This document shows positions 24,614 through 32,656 of a DNA stretch of 38,071 nt, piece by piece. How positions within the stretch are numbered: the stretch's first letter is position 1; each line of letters begins with the position of its first letter. Made by a program: the position numbers and the translations under genes. The notes beneath the pieces are model-generated. The model saw only the letters and a list, made by a program, of their open reading frames with translations, ran no database searches and had not been told where the DNA came from. This DNA is from Desulfobulbaceae bacterium (lineage in GTDB: Bacteria > Desulfobacterota > Desulfobulbia > Desulfobulbales > SURF-16): the NCBI GenBank assembly GCA_020444175.1, contig JAHLLM010000051.1, forward strand, positions 1 to 38,071. Reading direction: 5' to 3'.

Positions 24614-24877
24614 ATGATGAAAGAAATTCGAATCAGTCTCGATGGCATGGAAATCGATTTTGAAACAGCCAAAGCAATGACAAAAGCTCTTGCTGCTGCC
24701 CACAACTCGGATACTGACCTTCTGGCCTGGCAGGATAGAAAGAAAAAGATGCATTCGCCGCCGGAAGTGCAGTGTGACACCGAGGAATTCGAAGGCTGGG
24801 AGGAGTACGGCCGCCATCATGGTGGTCGCTGGGAAATGAAAGTCAACAACGGCGAATACACCATGATCTATTCCTGA
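24614..24877 (+). CDS. AF1514 family protein
   Basis: An 87-residue protein (EIRISLDGMEIDFETAKAMT, then LAWQDRKKKMHSPPEVQC and GGRWEMKVNNGEYTMIYS). It fits the AF1514 family in length, in the DFETA element and in the C-terminal NNGEYTMIYS. The His-Ser-Pro-Pro and Cys positions are conserved family residues as I recall. Function is unknown. GGGAGG precedes ATG 24614; a second Met follows directly. Confidence 0.75.
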   Translation: MMKEIRISLDGMEIDFETAKAMTKALAAAHNSDTDLLAWQDRKKKMHSPPEVQCDTEEFEGWEEYGRHHGGRWEMKVNNGEYTMIYS

Positions 24878-24879
24878 TC

Positions 24880-26145
24880 TTACCAGGAGGGTAAGAGCCG
24901 CAGGATTTTTTCCCCCTTCAGGGCATGGCTGCCGATGATTGCCGCTGCTGCACTCCAGCACTGCATCTGTGTGCCGCCTGCCTTGAAGGATTTGCCGTGA
25001 ATAAATTCGGGGAAACCCCAGTGGTCTTCAGCATCAGACATGGAATTAGCCTTGTGAACTGCTTCGAGAAATATTTGTGCTTTGTCCTTTTTACCCCTCC
25101 GGGCCAGGTCGGCCACGTAAAATCCGGTAACAAGAGGCCAGAGTCCGCCGTTCTGAAATTCATACGGTTTGTTTTTAAAGGTATAGGAAAAAGTCATCTG
25201 CAACTCTTTCCAGTCTTCATCTTTGGGAGTGATAACCGGATGAAAAGCCGGAAGCAGTTTCATTCCGTAGTTTGCTGTAATATCCTCAATATGGGCGTCA
25301 ACCGCCTGCTGTTGTCTGGCATCGGCGATCTGAAACAGAGAAGCAAGCACATTGGCAAAGCCGTCAAAACGGTATCCGTAACCGGTGGGAGAAAAAAAGG
25401 GCATCCAGTATCTGTCCTGGCAGTGACAGACTGCTTTCTGTCCTTTTTTATAAAGAATCTCGTGATATACATCGCTTTCCGGCATCCCGTCACTTTTCAG
25501 CCAGTAATTGGTGCGGATAAGATGATACAGGCGGTTTATTTTTTCCTTGAGAGCATGATCCTCCCCACCGTGCAGATAAGCGTGCACGGCAGCAAGTGAG
25601 CGCAGCGCCTGCAGGTAGAGGAGCTGGTCGTACAAAACATAGCCGTTGTGCACATATTCATCAGCCCAGTCTCCGGTTAATGGAATATAAAGAAGACCGC
25701 GGGTGTTATATTCCCAGGCTCCGAGCAGAAAGGCCGTTTTTTCCAGTATGGCACTGATCCTGTCAAGAAAAGACTCGTCCCCGGTTGCCTGCCAGTACTC
25801 AGTCGTTGCAATAATAAACCAGAGATTTGAATCAACCCGCCCGGTTGTGCCGCCGTAGCTTATGCGTTGGGCAGACGGATCGACATTGCTTGGTATTTCG
25901 CCGTGCGGTCCCTGATATTGCGCCAGGGTCTCCAAAGTCCTTGCGGCACAACTGATCAGGGTTTCTTTTCCGGTCAGCAGGGCGGCAAGGGATATGATTG
26001 CACCGTCTCTACCCCATATGCGCTTGTAGTTGTGTCTCTTTTTGCTGCTTGCAACAAATCCGTATTCCGTGCAGCACTGCTCAAGTAGGCCAACAGCCCT
26101 GCTGTATCCTTCACCGTCCTTTTTTAAAAAATTTTCATCACTCAT
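24880..26145 (-). CDS. Six-hairpin glycosidase, glycogen-debranching/GH100-like
   Basis: A 421-residue soluble protein with an (alpha/alpha)6-barrel glycosidase pattern: KRIWGRDGAIISLAALLTG (catalytic Asp candidate), GEIPSNVDP, GRVDSNLWFIIATTEYW, YIPLTGDWADEYVHNG, and a late FQNGGLWPLVTGFYVADLA. It resembles amylo-alpha-1,6-glucosidase C-domains and neutral invertases (GH100). The substrate is not determinable, but a glucan or sucrose-like glycoside fits the glucan genes nearby. The stop falls 3 bp after the AF1514 gene ends, the two being convergent. Confidence 0.75.
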   Translation of the reverse strand: MSDENFLKKDGEGYSRAVGLLEQCCTEYGFVASSKKRHNYKRIWGRDGAIISLAALLTGKETLISCAARTLETLAQYQGPHGEIPSNVDPSAQRISYGGTTGRVDSNLWFIIATTEYWQATGDESFLDRISAILEKTAFLLGAWEYNTRGLLYIPLTGDWADEYVHNGYVLYDQLLYLQALRSLAAVHAYLHGGEDHALKEKINRLYHLIRTNYWLKSDGMPESDVYHEILYKKGQKAVCHCQDRYWMPFFSPTGYGYRFDGFANVLASLFQIADARQQQAVDAHIEDITANYGMKLLPAFHPVITPKDEDWKELQMTFSYTFKNKPYEFQNGGLWPLVTGFYVADLARRGKKDKAQIFLEAVHKANSMSDAEDHWGFPEFIHGKSFKAGGTQMQCWSAAAAIIGSHALKGEKILRLLPSW

Positions 26146-26170
26146 AAATGGTTTCCCTATTCATGTACAT

Positions 26171-26271
26171 TTTTCTCGTAAAAAAAGCCTTCGCCCGCCG
26201 CCGGAACACGTGTAAGTTGATGATACTTTGTTGGCGGATGGTCAGCTTTTGGACTTTTGGCGCGGTTGTCA
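26171..26271 (+). repeat. Dispersed TGACGGTCTCG repeat, copy C
   Basis: TTCTCGTAAAAAAAGCCTTC, GTGTAAGTTGATGATAC and GGCGGATGGTCAGCTTTTGG align with the other copies. Its right end GGTTGTCA supplies the stop codon (TCA, read as TGA on the minus strand at 26269-26271) of the antiporter gene. Confidence 0.7.
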
Positions 26272-27486
26272 TATCTGCGGCCATTTTTGCAGCATCTTTT
26301 TAACGGCAAACGGAGAGAGAATGCAGGTCAATATGGTTACCACGGCCATTGCTCCGAAAATTTGTGTAGAAACTGCCCAGTCTCCGAGCTCCAACCCGCG
26401 CTGCATGATAATCATGGAAATTTCAGCCCTTGGTGCCATACTGAACCCGATAAGCAGACCGGACGGCAGATCCCGCATCAGCCATACCGGAAGTCCATTG
26501 GCGAGCATCTTGCTTAGTACGGCGGCCAAAAAAAGAACAACGCCAAGTGCAAAAGCTCCGGAAAGGATGTCCGGGGAAATATCAAGACCGATGCCGAAAA
26601 AGAAAAAGGGCGTAAAGAATTGATACAGGGGAAGAAAAGATGTTTCCATTTTGACAGCTTCTGGATCTCTGCTGAAAACCAGTCCGGCAAAAAAAGCGCC
26701 GATTGCAGCAGAAAAACCGAGAAGACCGGCCAGTCCTGCTATTACAAGTCCTATGCCGACCACAGTCAGAATAGCAATGGGAGGCGGGTCAAGACGGCGG
26801 AAAAAATGGACAACAGGATGCTCGGCAAAACTGGCAAACAGATAACAGAGCAGGGCGAAACCTGTAAGTTTTACTGTAAACAGCAAGCCGATTGAGAGAA
26901 TCCGGCTCAGGAAATTTTCTGCCTGGCCGGTATGCAGCAGAGGGAGCAGGGAAAAAAGCAGGGCCATGAGCACAACAGCGGAGATATCATCGAGTTCTGC
27001 AACATCAAGCAGAAGTTCGCCATTTTCAGAAGAGGTGGCTTTATACTCCTGCCAGACGGTTACTGAAACCCCGACACTTGTCGCCGTCAGAGCTGTTCCG
27101 ACGACAAGACTTGGAATCATATTCAGATCAAGGATATAAAAAGCGGTTGCAAATCCTATAAATCCGCTGAGCAGAACATCGGCTCCCCATATAAAACTCG
27201 CCGTCTTCAGTTGACGAATCAGACCTTTGAAGTTGCTTTCCAGGCCGACCTTGAACAAAAGGGTAATGATGCCGATCTGGGCAAGAAAATCGAGAACCTC
27301 CTTCTCTATGGGTGTCATAAAATGCCATGCGGCGTCACTTACGCGCAGCGCAAAGCCGAGCAGCAGGAATCCAATGACCGGCGGGAGCGATATCCTTTCA
27401 AATAGAAGTTTGACCGCCACACTGATGATCAGCAGTGTGCCGGTCAGAAGGATAAGAATAATAAGTTGCTGCTCATTATCCGGCAC
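26269..27486 (-). CDS. CPA2-family cation:proton antiporter
   Basis: A 405-residue membrane protein with about twelve hydrophobic segments and no cytoplasmic TrkA-N domain. LPPVIGFLLLGFALR, AQIGIITLLFKVGLE, TATSVGVSVTVWQE and DVAELDDISAVVLMALLF are Na+/H+-exchanger signatures; the DD pair in AELDDISA corresponds to the ion-binding acidic residues. A late segment has GLVFSRDPEAV. It probably exchanges Na+ or K+ for H+. It starts with GTG 27486. Its stop lies within the repeat copy C, so its C-terminus may have been set by the repeat. Confidence 0.88.
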   Translation of the reverse strand: MPDNEQQLIILILLTGTLLIISVAVKLLFERISLPPVIGFLLLGFALRVSDAAWHFMTPIEKEVLDFLAQIGIITLLFKVGLESNFKGLIRQLKTASFIWGADVLLSGFIGFATAFYILDLNMIPSLVVGTALTATSVGVSVTVWQEYKATSSENGELLLDVAELDDISAVVLMALLFSLLPLLHTGQAENFLSRILSIGLLFTVKLTGFALLCYLFASFAEHPVVHFFRRLDPPPIAILTVVGIGLVIAGLAGLLGFSAAIGAFFAGLVFSRDPEAVKMETSFLPLYQFFTPFFFFGIGLDISPDILSGAFALGVVLFLAAVLSKMLANGLPVWLMRDLPSGLLIGFSMAPRAEISMIIMQRGLELGDWAVSTQIFGAMAVVTILTCILSPFAVKKMLQKWPQI

Positions 27487-27495
27487 TGTATTATC

Positions 27496-27714
27496 CTATA
27501 AAGGTCTGGTGTAATGAAGAAAATATAAATCCTCTGCAGGCGAAGCGACGATATCATTCGCATATATCTGAACCATTCTTCTGATAACGGTAACGCCTGA
27601 ATTGAAGGCCGCCATAATTGTCCCTTTTTCAGTTGCCAGATCTCCGGCCAGAAAAAGCTTCGGGATAACAGTCTCACCGAAGGCGTCGTTTACAGGCCGG
27701 TCTAAATTTGAACC
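27496..27714 (-). pseudogene. C-terminal scrap of an FAD-dependent oxidoreductase
   Basis: The minus strand reads NLDRPVNDAFGETVIPKLF, LAGDLATEKGTIMAAFNSG and VTVIRRMVQ, ending YFLHYTRPL at TAG. The pattern LFLAGD...G...A...G is the C-terminal FAD/NAD-binding end of amine-oxidase or phytoene-dehydrogenase-like proteins. It is about 73 residues with an upstream stop, so most of the gene is missing. Confidence 0.6.
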
Positions 27715-27793
27715 CTACCAGTTTAGTCACTATGAAACGCTTGACTTCGTGGGTTACAAATTCTGTCATCAGCAGGGTCACTGTATAATTCAT
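27698..27793 (-). pseudogene. N-terminal scrap of a flavodoxin reductase
   Basis: From ATG 27793 the minus strand reads MNYTVTLLMTEFVTHEVKRF, then IVTKLVGFKFRP, after which homology ends. This is the start of ferredoxin/flavodoxin-NADP reductase-like FAD proteins (VTHDVKRF, EGFxFxPGQ). The match stops at the point where the FAD-oxidoreductase scrap begins, in another frame. A deletion probably joined the two. Confidence 0.6.
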
Positions 27794-27806
27794 TGCGCAT
27801 GAAACC

Positions 27807-28373
27807 TCATAACAGTCGGTATGGATGGGCACGCCTTGCCCAGGCGCTATTGGGATATTGTTCAGTCAACTGTTCATAGGCAGCTTTTAGATGGCCGGCA
27901 TCGTTACTGTTCCGGTAGCGGCTGACACCGAGATAAAACAAAGCCTCAGGAACGGAACTGCTTTGCGGGAATTTCTCAGGCAGCTCCTCTAAGTGACGAA
28001 TAGCTCTTTCAAAATTGTCCTCGTTAAATTCCAGTTTTGCTGAGCCGAGGAGCAGATTACTTTTTAATTCCTCCCCATCCAGGAAACCCACGGTGCGATG
28101 ATGTTCGCGCCCCAGATGATCAAGTATAAGCAGGGCGGGCGTCCATTTAATTATAAAATCTTCCGACAGCGTTGTTTCACTGATAATCAGGCGCGTGGGC
28201 ACCACATGCTCTTCCACGAAACTGATGACTGATTCCTGTGGATACGTAACTGCATCCATCTGCTGACAGCCGATTCACTGCGGGTTGAAAAAATCGACAA
28301 GCACAGGTTTCGGTTCAACTTTAGCGATTTCAAGTGCATCTTCATACTCTGTCTGCCATTTAATTGCGGTCAT
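27807..28373 (-). CDS. Thioredoxin-like protein, putative selenoprotein (UxxC)
   Basis: A 188-residue protein read through an in-frame TGA at 28275-28277. The N-terminal part (MTAIKWQTEYEDALEIAKVE, PKPVLVDFFNPQ) leads to TGA-Ile-Gly-Cys (position 33 TGA, Cys36), then QQMDAVTYP. This is a thioredoxin fold with the redox CxxC as U-x-x-C. The frame is continuous on both sides and TGA replaces the redox Cys, which argues for selenocysteine. The C-terminal half (from ~110) looks TPR-like: HLEELPEKFPQSSSVPEALF, then YEQLTEQYPNSAWARRAHP. AAGGAGT precedes ATG 28373. It probably reduces disulfides or peroxides. The selenium machinery is not in this window. Confidence 0.85.
28248..28277 (-). promoter_or_regulatory. 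Candidate SECIS hairpin after the in-frame TGA
   Basis: Just 3' of the UGA, GGCUGU (28271-28266) can pair with GCAGUU (28253-28248), three of the pairs being G-U, closing a 12-nt loop CAGCAGAUGGAU. Bacterial SECIS elements lie in this position. The stem is weak and I cannot fold it. Confidence 0.25.
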
Positions 28374-28638
28374 GTCTGGTACTCCTTTTTTCTGAATGAA
28401 TGATCGTTGCCGGCAAAACAGCTCTTTCCCGTCATCCGGCAGTAATATTTTTTTTGTTTCTGCAGCCGGCTTTTCATTACACAATCTGAAAAACCTTTCA
28501 TGCCGCAGAGCATTTCCCGATGTACTGTTTTTTTTCCTGTCCGGCAGGACTCTGTCCTTGCCTGCAGGATTTTATACAGGAATTACCGTCCTGTTGCGGA
28601 ACACACAATACGTGCAGGAGTCAATGTCCCGGCACCGT

Positions 28639-28851
28639 CTACGCATTGACGACTCCGGTTCCATTACAGTAGTGACATGTCGTATCCGGAGTGCACTGAC
28701 AGTCATCCCATTCATCTCCTTTCTTGGAACCACGCCATTCCATATCACAGGTGCACACACCCTTGATTGTTTTTTCACCTTTGCATTCAGGGCATATTTT
28801 TTCACCTTCTCCCGGTGTGGCGGGTGTTGATTTATCTGCTGACTGCGTCAT
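28639..28851 (-). CDS. Small cysteine-rich (zinc-ribbon/DnaJ-finger-like) protein
   Basis: A 70-residue protein with cysteine pairs ICPECKGEKTIKGVCTCDM, then CQCTPDTTCHYCNGTG. CPECKG and CHYCNGTG have the CxxCxG form of DnaJ zinc fingers. No J domain is present. It likely binds zinc and may handle partly folded proteins. An AAAGGAG site 7 bp upstream supports ATG 28851 over an in-frame TTG at 28857. Confidence 0.7.
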   Translation of the reverse strand: MTQSADKSTPATPGEGEKICPECKGEKTIKGVCTCDMEWRGSKKGDEWDDCQCTPDTTCHYCNGTGVVNA

Positions 28852-29039
28852 AATCAAACTCCTTTGTACGTGATGGATATTCTTTGAACAGTTGTACCCA
28901 TTTCATGGAATAAATGGTTCGATAGTTGCAATAAAAGTGTCTGTCGTGCTGTAACCGGTATCAAATATGAGTATTATCAATTACAAGTATTATGCCAATG
29001 GACACAGCATCACTGTGAAAATAAAGGTATTGTCTGCAG

Positions 29040-29055
29040 TGGCAACAGGCCTGCA
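29040..29055 (+). promoter_or_regulatory. Sigma-54-like promoter before the 746-residue glycosidase
   Basis: TGGCAACAGGCCTGCA has TGGCA and TGC with exact GG-N10-GC spacing. A transcript start ~12 bp later would leave a short leader with the CAGGGAGG ribosome site before ATG 29083. Confidence 0.4.
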
Positions 29056-29082
29056 GATGCAAAAAATTTACAGGGAGGATTT

Positions 29083-31323
29083 ATGCTCAGAGGTTGGATG
29101 CTCTGGAAATATCTTATTAAACGTGCGGCACGGGCATATGATCTGCTCGATCCTTTTTCATTTCTGTCCAGAATGCACCAATTCTCCGAACCTTCGGAAG
29201 TTCAGGAACCCATTGAACTCCTGCGGGCAGGCATAGTTTTTCATGCCCGCGGTCTCATCAACACCAAGGCTATTCAGCACAATCTCGACTGGGTCTGGCC
29301 CTACTGGGTGGAAAGACAGTTTGATCCGCAGGACGTCTCATTTATTCCAAGAGCATTTTCCTTCAGTCACGTCAACCTGACCCACCGCAACTGGACGACA
29401 GTAGGTTTACCCGATGAGGCAATATATCCTATTATTGATCCGCGTGGCCTGATAACGCCGCTGTATGACGGCTGGTCTGTGGATTTCTGGATTATAAACA
29501 GGGATGGAACCAGTCTGCTGCCGTCCCGACTGCCGGAAGCGGCCCAGCACTGGACCATGGAAGACAGCCCGGGCATCATGACAGACTGCCGCCAGAAAAA
29601 TATGGGTCTTACATCAAAGGTCGGCATGCAGCGCGTCGACGGAAAAATACAGCTTGACATTGAGGTCCATGGACGCACGAATCAGCAGGGTTGGCTGGTC
29701 ATCGGTCTACGACCGTATAACCCAGAAGGGATCCAGTTTATTGAACAGATACGCTATGATGATGAAAAAATGCGTGTTGCCGTAAACAACAGCACAGCCC
29801 TCTGTCTGCAGGAAAGACCGGAGCGGGTCTGCCTGTCAAAATACATACATGGAGATGTGCTTGGCCTGCTTGGCGAAAAAAGAATAGATACTTTGGTAAA
29901 CTGTAAAACAGGAATGGCTACGGGAGCGCTGTTGTTTCCCTTGACGGCGAACCAGGACAGAAAGATAACCTGTACCATGCCGCTGCATGAAAATGACGAA
30001 ATCAACCATCAAAATAACAACCGGCAAAGCTGGCCTGAAGTTCTGGAAAAAACGGCAGCGCTGCGGATTCCGGACAAACGCCTGCAGCGTCTCTATGGCA
30101 TTGCGGTACGCACTGTTATACATCTTACTGCAGCGGAACCGTTTCCCGGCCCCTATACCTACAGGAGATTCTGGTACAGGGATGCCTGTTTCATGCTCAA
30201 CGCCTTACTTGGCCTGGGACTTGAAGAACGATGCGGCAGGCTCCTTGAAAAATTGCCCGACAGGCAGCAGGCAGGGGGGTATTATCACTCACAGAATGGT
30301 GAATGGGATTCAAACGGCCAGGTGCTGTGGATAGTAAACAGGTTCCAGAAGTATACCGGAAGAAAGATAAGCGAACGACTTCTTAAAAGCGTCATCCTGG
30401 GAGCCGACTGGATCAAAAAAAAGAGGCGTGAGACAACGGGGCGTCAAGCCGGACTTCTGCCTCCTGGTTTCAGCGCTGAACATTTCGGGCCGAATGATTA
30501 TTACTATTGGGATGATTTCTGGGCCGTGGCCGGCCTGCAGGGGGCTGCCCGCCTGGCCGGAAATTGCGGTAAAAATTCTGCTTGGATTGAAAAAGAGGCG
30601 GAGGTCTTTTTTAAAGCCATTATTGCCAGTCTCAGCGTTGCCATGAACAGGCGGTCGATTAACGGCATGCCCGCCTCTCCCAATCGCCGCCTGGATGCAG
30701 GTGCAATAGGATCTCTGGCAGCTGATTATCCTCTGCAGCTTTTTGAGCCGGATCATCCCTGGGTCACGGAAACAGTATCCTTTCTCCTGGAACACTGCAT
30801 GCAGAAAGGAGGATTTTTTCAGGATATCATCCATTCCGGCATCAACGCGTATCTTACGCTTGATCTGGCCCAGACTCTTCTGCGCAGCGGGGACAGCCGT
30901 TTTAAGGAGCTTGTCTCAAGTGTTGCCGAACTTGCATCCTCCACCGGTCAGTGGCCGGAAGCGATTCATCCACTTACCGGTGGAGGATGCATGGGAGACG
31001 GCCAGCACGGCTGGGCTGCCGCGGAATGGATACTCATGCTGCGCAATATGTTCATCCGGGAAGAGGGTGAATCCCTTATCATAGGAAGCGGAATTTTCCC
31101 GGAGTGGCTCCAGCATGACTGCTCTCTTTCCTTTGGACCCACACCCACGCCATATGGAAATATTTCAATTGAAATAAACAGGAAAGAAGACAGATGCGTT
31201 GTGCACATCATAGGCAAATGGAGAGAAACACCGCCGCAGGTATGCCTCAGGATACCCGGTTTCCGTCATTGCGACATGAATCCCGACCACAGTGAAAAAG
31301 AACTGCAGCCCATTGAAACGTAG
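29083..31323 (+). CDS. Large six-hairpin glycoside hydrolase-like protein
   Basis: A 746-residue protein. The first ~330 residues are beta-rich (AFSFSHVNLTHRNWTTVG, GWLVIGLRPYNPEG). The second half is an (alpha/alpha)6 barrel: YRRFWYRDACFMLNALLGLG, GEWDSNGQVLWIVNRF, YYWDDFWAVAGLQGAARLAG and HGWAAAEWILMLRNM. RDA and DSN positions resemble GH15/amylo-glucosidase catalytic regions. No signal peptide. The substrate is unknown. It has a CAGGGAGG site and precedes a GT4 gene by ~43 bp on the same strand, so the two are probably an operon. Confidence 0.75.
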   Translation: MLRGWMLWKYLIKRAARAYDLLDPFSFLSRMHQFSEPSEVQEPIELLRAGIVFHARGLINTKAIQHNLDWVWPYWVERQFDPQDVSFIPRAFSFSHVNLTHRNWTTVGLPDEAIYPIIDPRGLITPLYDGWSVDFWIINRDGTSLLPSRLPEAAQHWTMEDSPGIMTDCRQKNMGLTSKVGMQRVDGKIQLDIEVHGRTNQQGWLVIGLRPYNPEGIQFIEQIRYDDEKMRVAVNNSTALCLQERPERVCLSKYIHGDVLGLLGEKRIDTLVNCKTGMATGALLFPLTANQDRKITCTMPLHENDEINHQNNNRQSWPEVLEKTAALRIPDKRLQRLYGIAVRTVIHLTAAEPFPGPYTYRRFWYRDACFMLNALLGLGLEERCGRLLEKLPDRQQAGGYYHSQNGEWDSNGQVLWIVNRFQKYTGRKISERLLKSVILGADWIKKKRRETTGRQAGLLPPGFSAEHFGPNDYYYWDDFWAVAGLQGAARLAGNCGKNSAWIEKEAEVFFKAIIASLSVAMNRRSINGMPASPNRRLDAGAIGSLAADYPLQLFEPDHPWVTETVSFLLEHCMQKGGFFQDIIHSGINAYLTLDLAQTLLRSGDSRFKELVSSVAELASSTGQWPEAIHPLTGGGCMGDGQHGWAAAEWILMLRNMFIREEGESLIIGSGIFPEWLQHDCSLSFGPTPTPYGNISIEINRKEDRCVVHIIGKWRETPPQVCLRIPGFRHCDMNPDHSEKELQPIET

Positions 31324-31366
31324 CATGGATCTGTATCTATAGACTATAAACAGAAAAAGAGACATT

Positions 31367-32653
31367 ATGAAAATATGCATGTTTACCAACACCTATCTTC
31401 CACATGTGGGCGGCGTGGCGCGCTCCGTATCAGCTTTTGTCCAGGATCTGCGGGACAATGGCCATGACGTGATGGTGGTTGCTCCCACTTTTCCGGAGGT
31501 GGAGGCCGGAGCTGACACTAAACATGGTATATACCGAGTACCGGCGCTGCAGAATTTTAACGGCAGCGATTTCTCGGTTCGACTGCCCATGCCCTATGTT
31601 CTGGCTGACACCCTGGATGCTTTCGGACCGGATCTTGTTCACAGTCATCACCCTTTTCTGCTCGGCGATACAGCCCTGCGGTATGCTCGTTCCCGGCAAC
31701 TGCCGATTGTTTTCACCCATCACACACTCTATGAAAACTACACCCATTATGTGCCGCTGGACTCCGAGGCCATGAAGCTTTTTGTCATCAACCTGGCCAC
31801 GGAGTACGCCAATCTCTGCCGGGCAGTGATCGCACCGAGCGACAGTGTCGGAAAAATTCTGCGGCAAAGAGGAGTGCAGACTCAGGTCACTGTGGTTCCC
31901 ACGGGCGTTGATGTGGATTTTTTTAAAAACGGCAATAGAACAAGGTGCCGCAGCCGCCATGGCATTGACCCTGACGCGGTGGTCATCGGCCATGTCGGAC
32001 GGCTGGCAGAGGAAAAAAACCTTCCCTTCCTGGCCCATGCCGTCAGCCGTGTTCTGCATCAGTCTGACAGAACGCAGACCCTTATTGTCGGCAACGGAGA
32101 TGCCGTCACTGACATCACAAATATTTTTAAGCAGGCCGGAGTTTCAGATAAGGTGCACATGACAGGGACCCTGGAAGGCCAGGATCTCGCTGATGCTTAC
32201 CAGGCCATGGATCTGTTTGTTTTTGCCTCACAAAGCGAGACACAGGGGCTTGTGCTGGCTGAAGCCATGGCGGCAGGGCTGCCGGTGGTTGCGCTTGATG
32301 CTTCAGGGGTACGCGAAGTGCTTGTCAGTGAAAGAAACGGCATAAAGCTCGACAGCAATGCAGCGCCTGCAGATTTTGCCGAGGCTGTTGCCGATCTGAT
32401 ACATGATACGGAAAAGACGAAGACCTTCTGCGAAAATGCCATGCAGACGGCACAGGAATTTTCACGCCGTCAGGCTGTTCAGAACCTGATTGACCTGTAT
32501 GGAGATGTTCTGCAGCAAAGTGGACAAAATCAAGGTGCGGCTGAGGAAATATCGGTTTTTGAAAATGTACAGCTTTCCCTTAAAGCCGAGTGGGAGCTTC
32601 TTACCGAGAAACTTAATGCCGCGGCGCGCTCAATGGAAACCGCCGGCAGTTGA
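31367..32653 (+). CDS. GT4-family glycosyltransferase
   Basis: A 428-residue GT-B enzyme. The N-terminus MKICMFTNTYLPHVGGVARS is the GT4 GGV loop, HSHHPFLLGD and VPTGVDVDFF follow, and the C-terminal domain has GHVGRLAEEKNLPFL and the E-x7-E box ETQGLVLAEAMAAG. It resembles glucosyl-diacylglycerol synthases and other retaining alpha-glucosyltransferases; acceptor unknown. It ends 3 bp before the converging glgX gene. Its coupling to the six-hairpin glycosidase gene suggests one sugar pathway. Confidence 0.87.
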   Translation: MKICMFTNTYLPHVGGVARSVSAFVQDLRDNGHDVMVVAPTFPEVEAGADTKHGIYRVPALQNFNGSDFSVRLPMPYVLADTLDAFGPDLVHSHHPFLLGDTALRYARSRQLPIVFTHHTLYENYTHYVPLDSEAMKLFVINLATEYANLCRAVIAPSDSVGKILRQRGVQTQVTVVPTGVDVDFFKNGNRTRCRSRHGIDPDAVVIGHVGRLAEEKNLPFLAHAVSRVLHQSDRTQTLIVGNGDAVTDITNIFKQAGVSDKVHMTGTLEGQDLADAYQAMDLFVFASQSETQGLVLAEAMAAGLPVVALDASGVREVLVSERNGIKLDSNAAPADFAEAVADLIHDTEKTKTFCENAMQTAQEFSRRQAVQNLIDLYGDVLQQSGQNQGAAEEISVFENVQLSLKAEWELLTEKLNAAARSMETAGS

Positions 32654-32656
32654 GGG

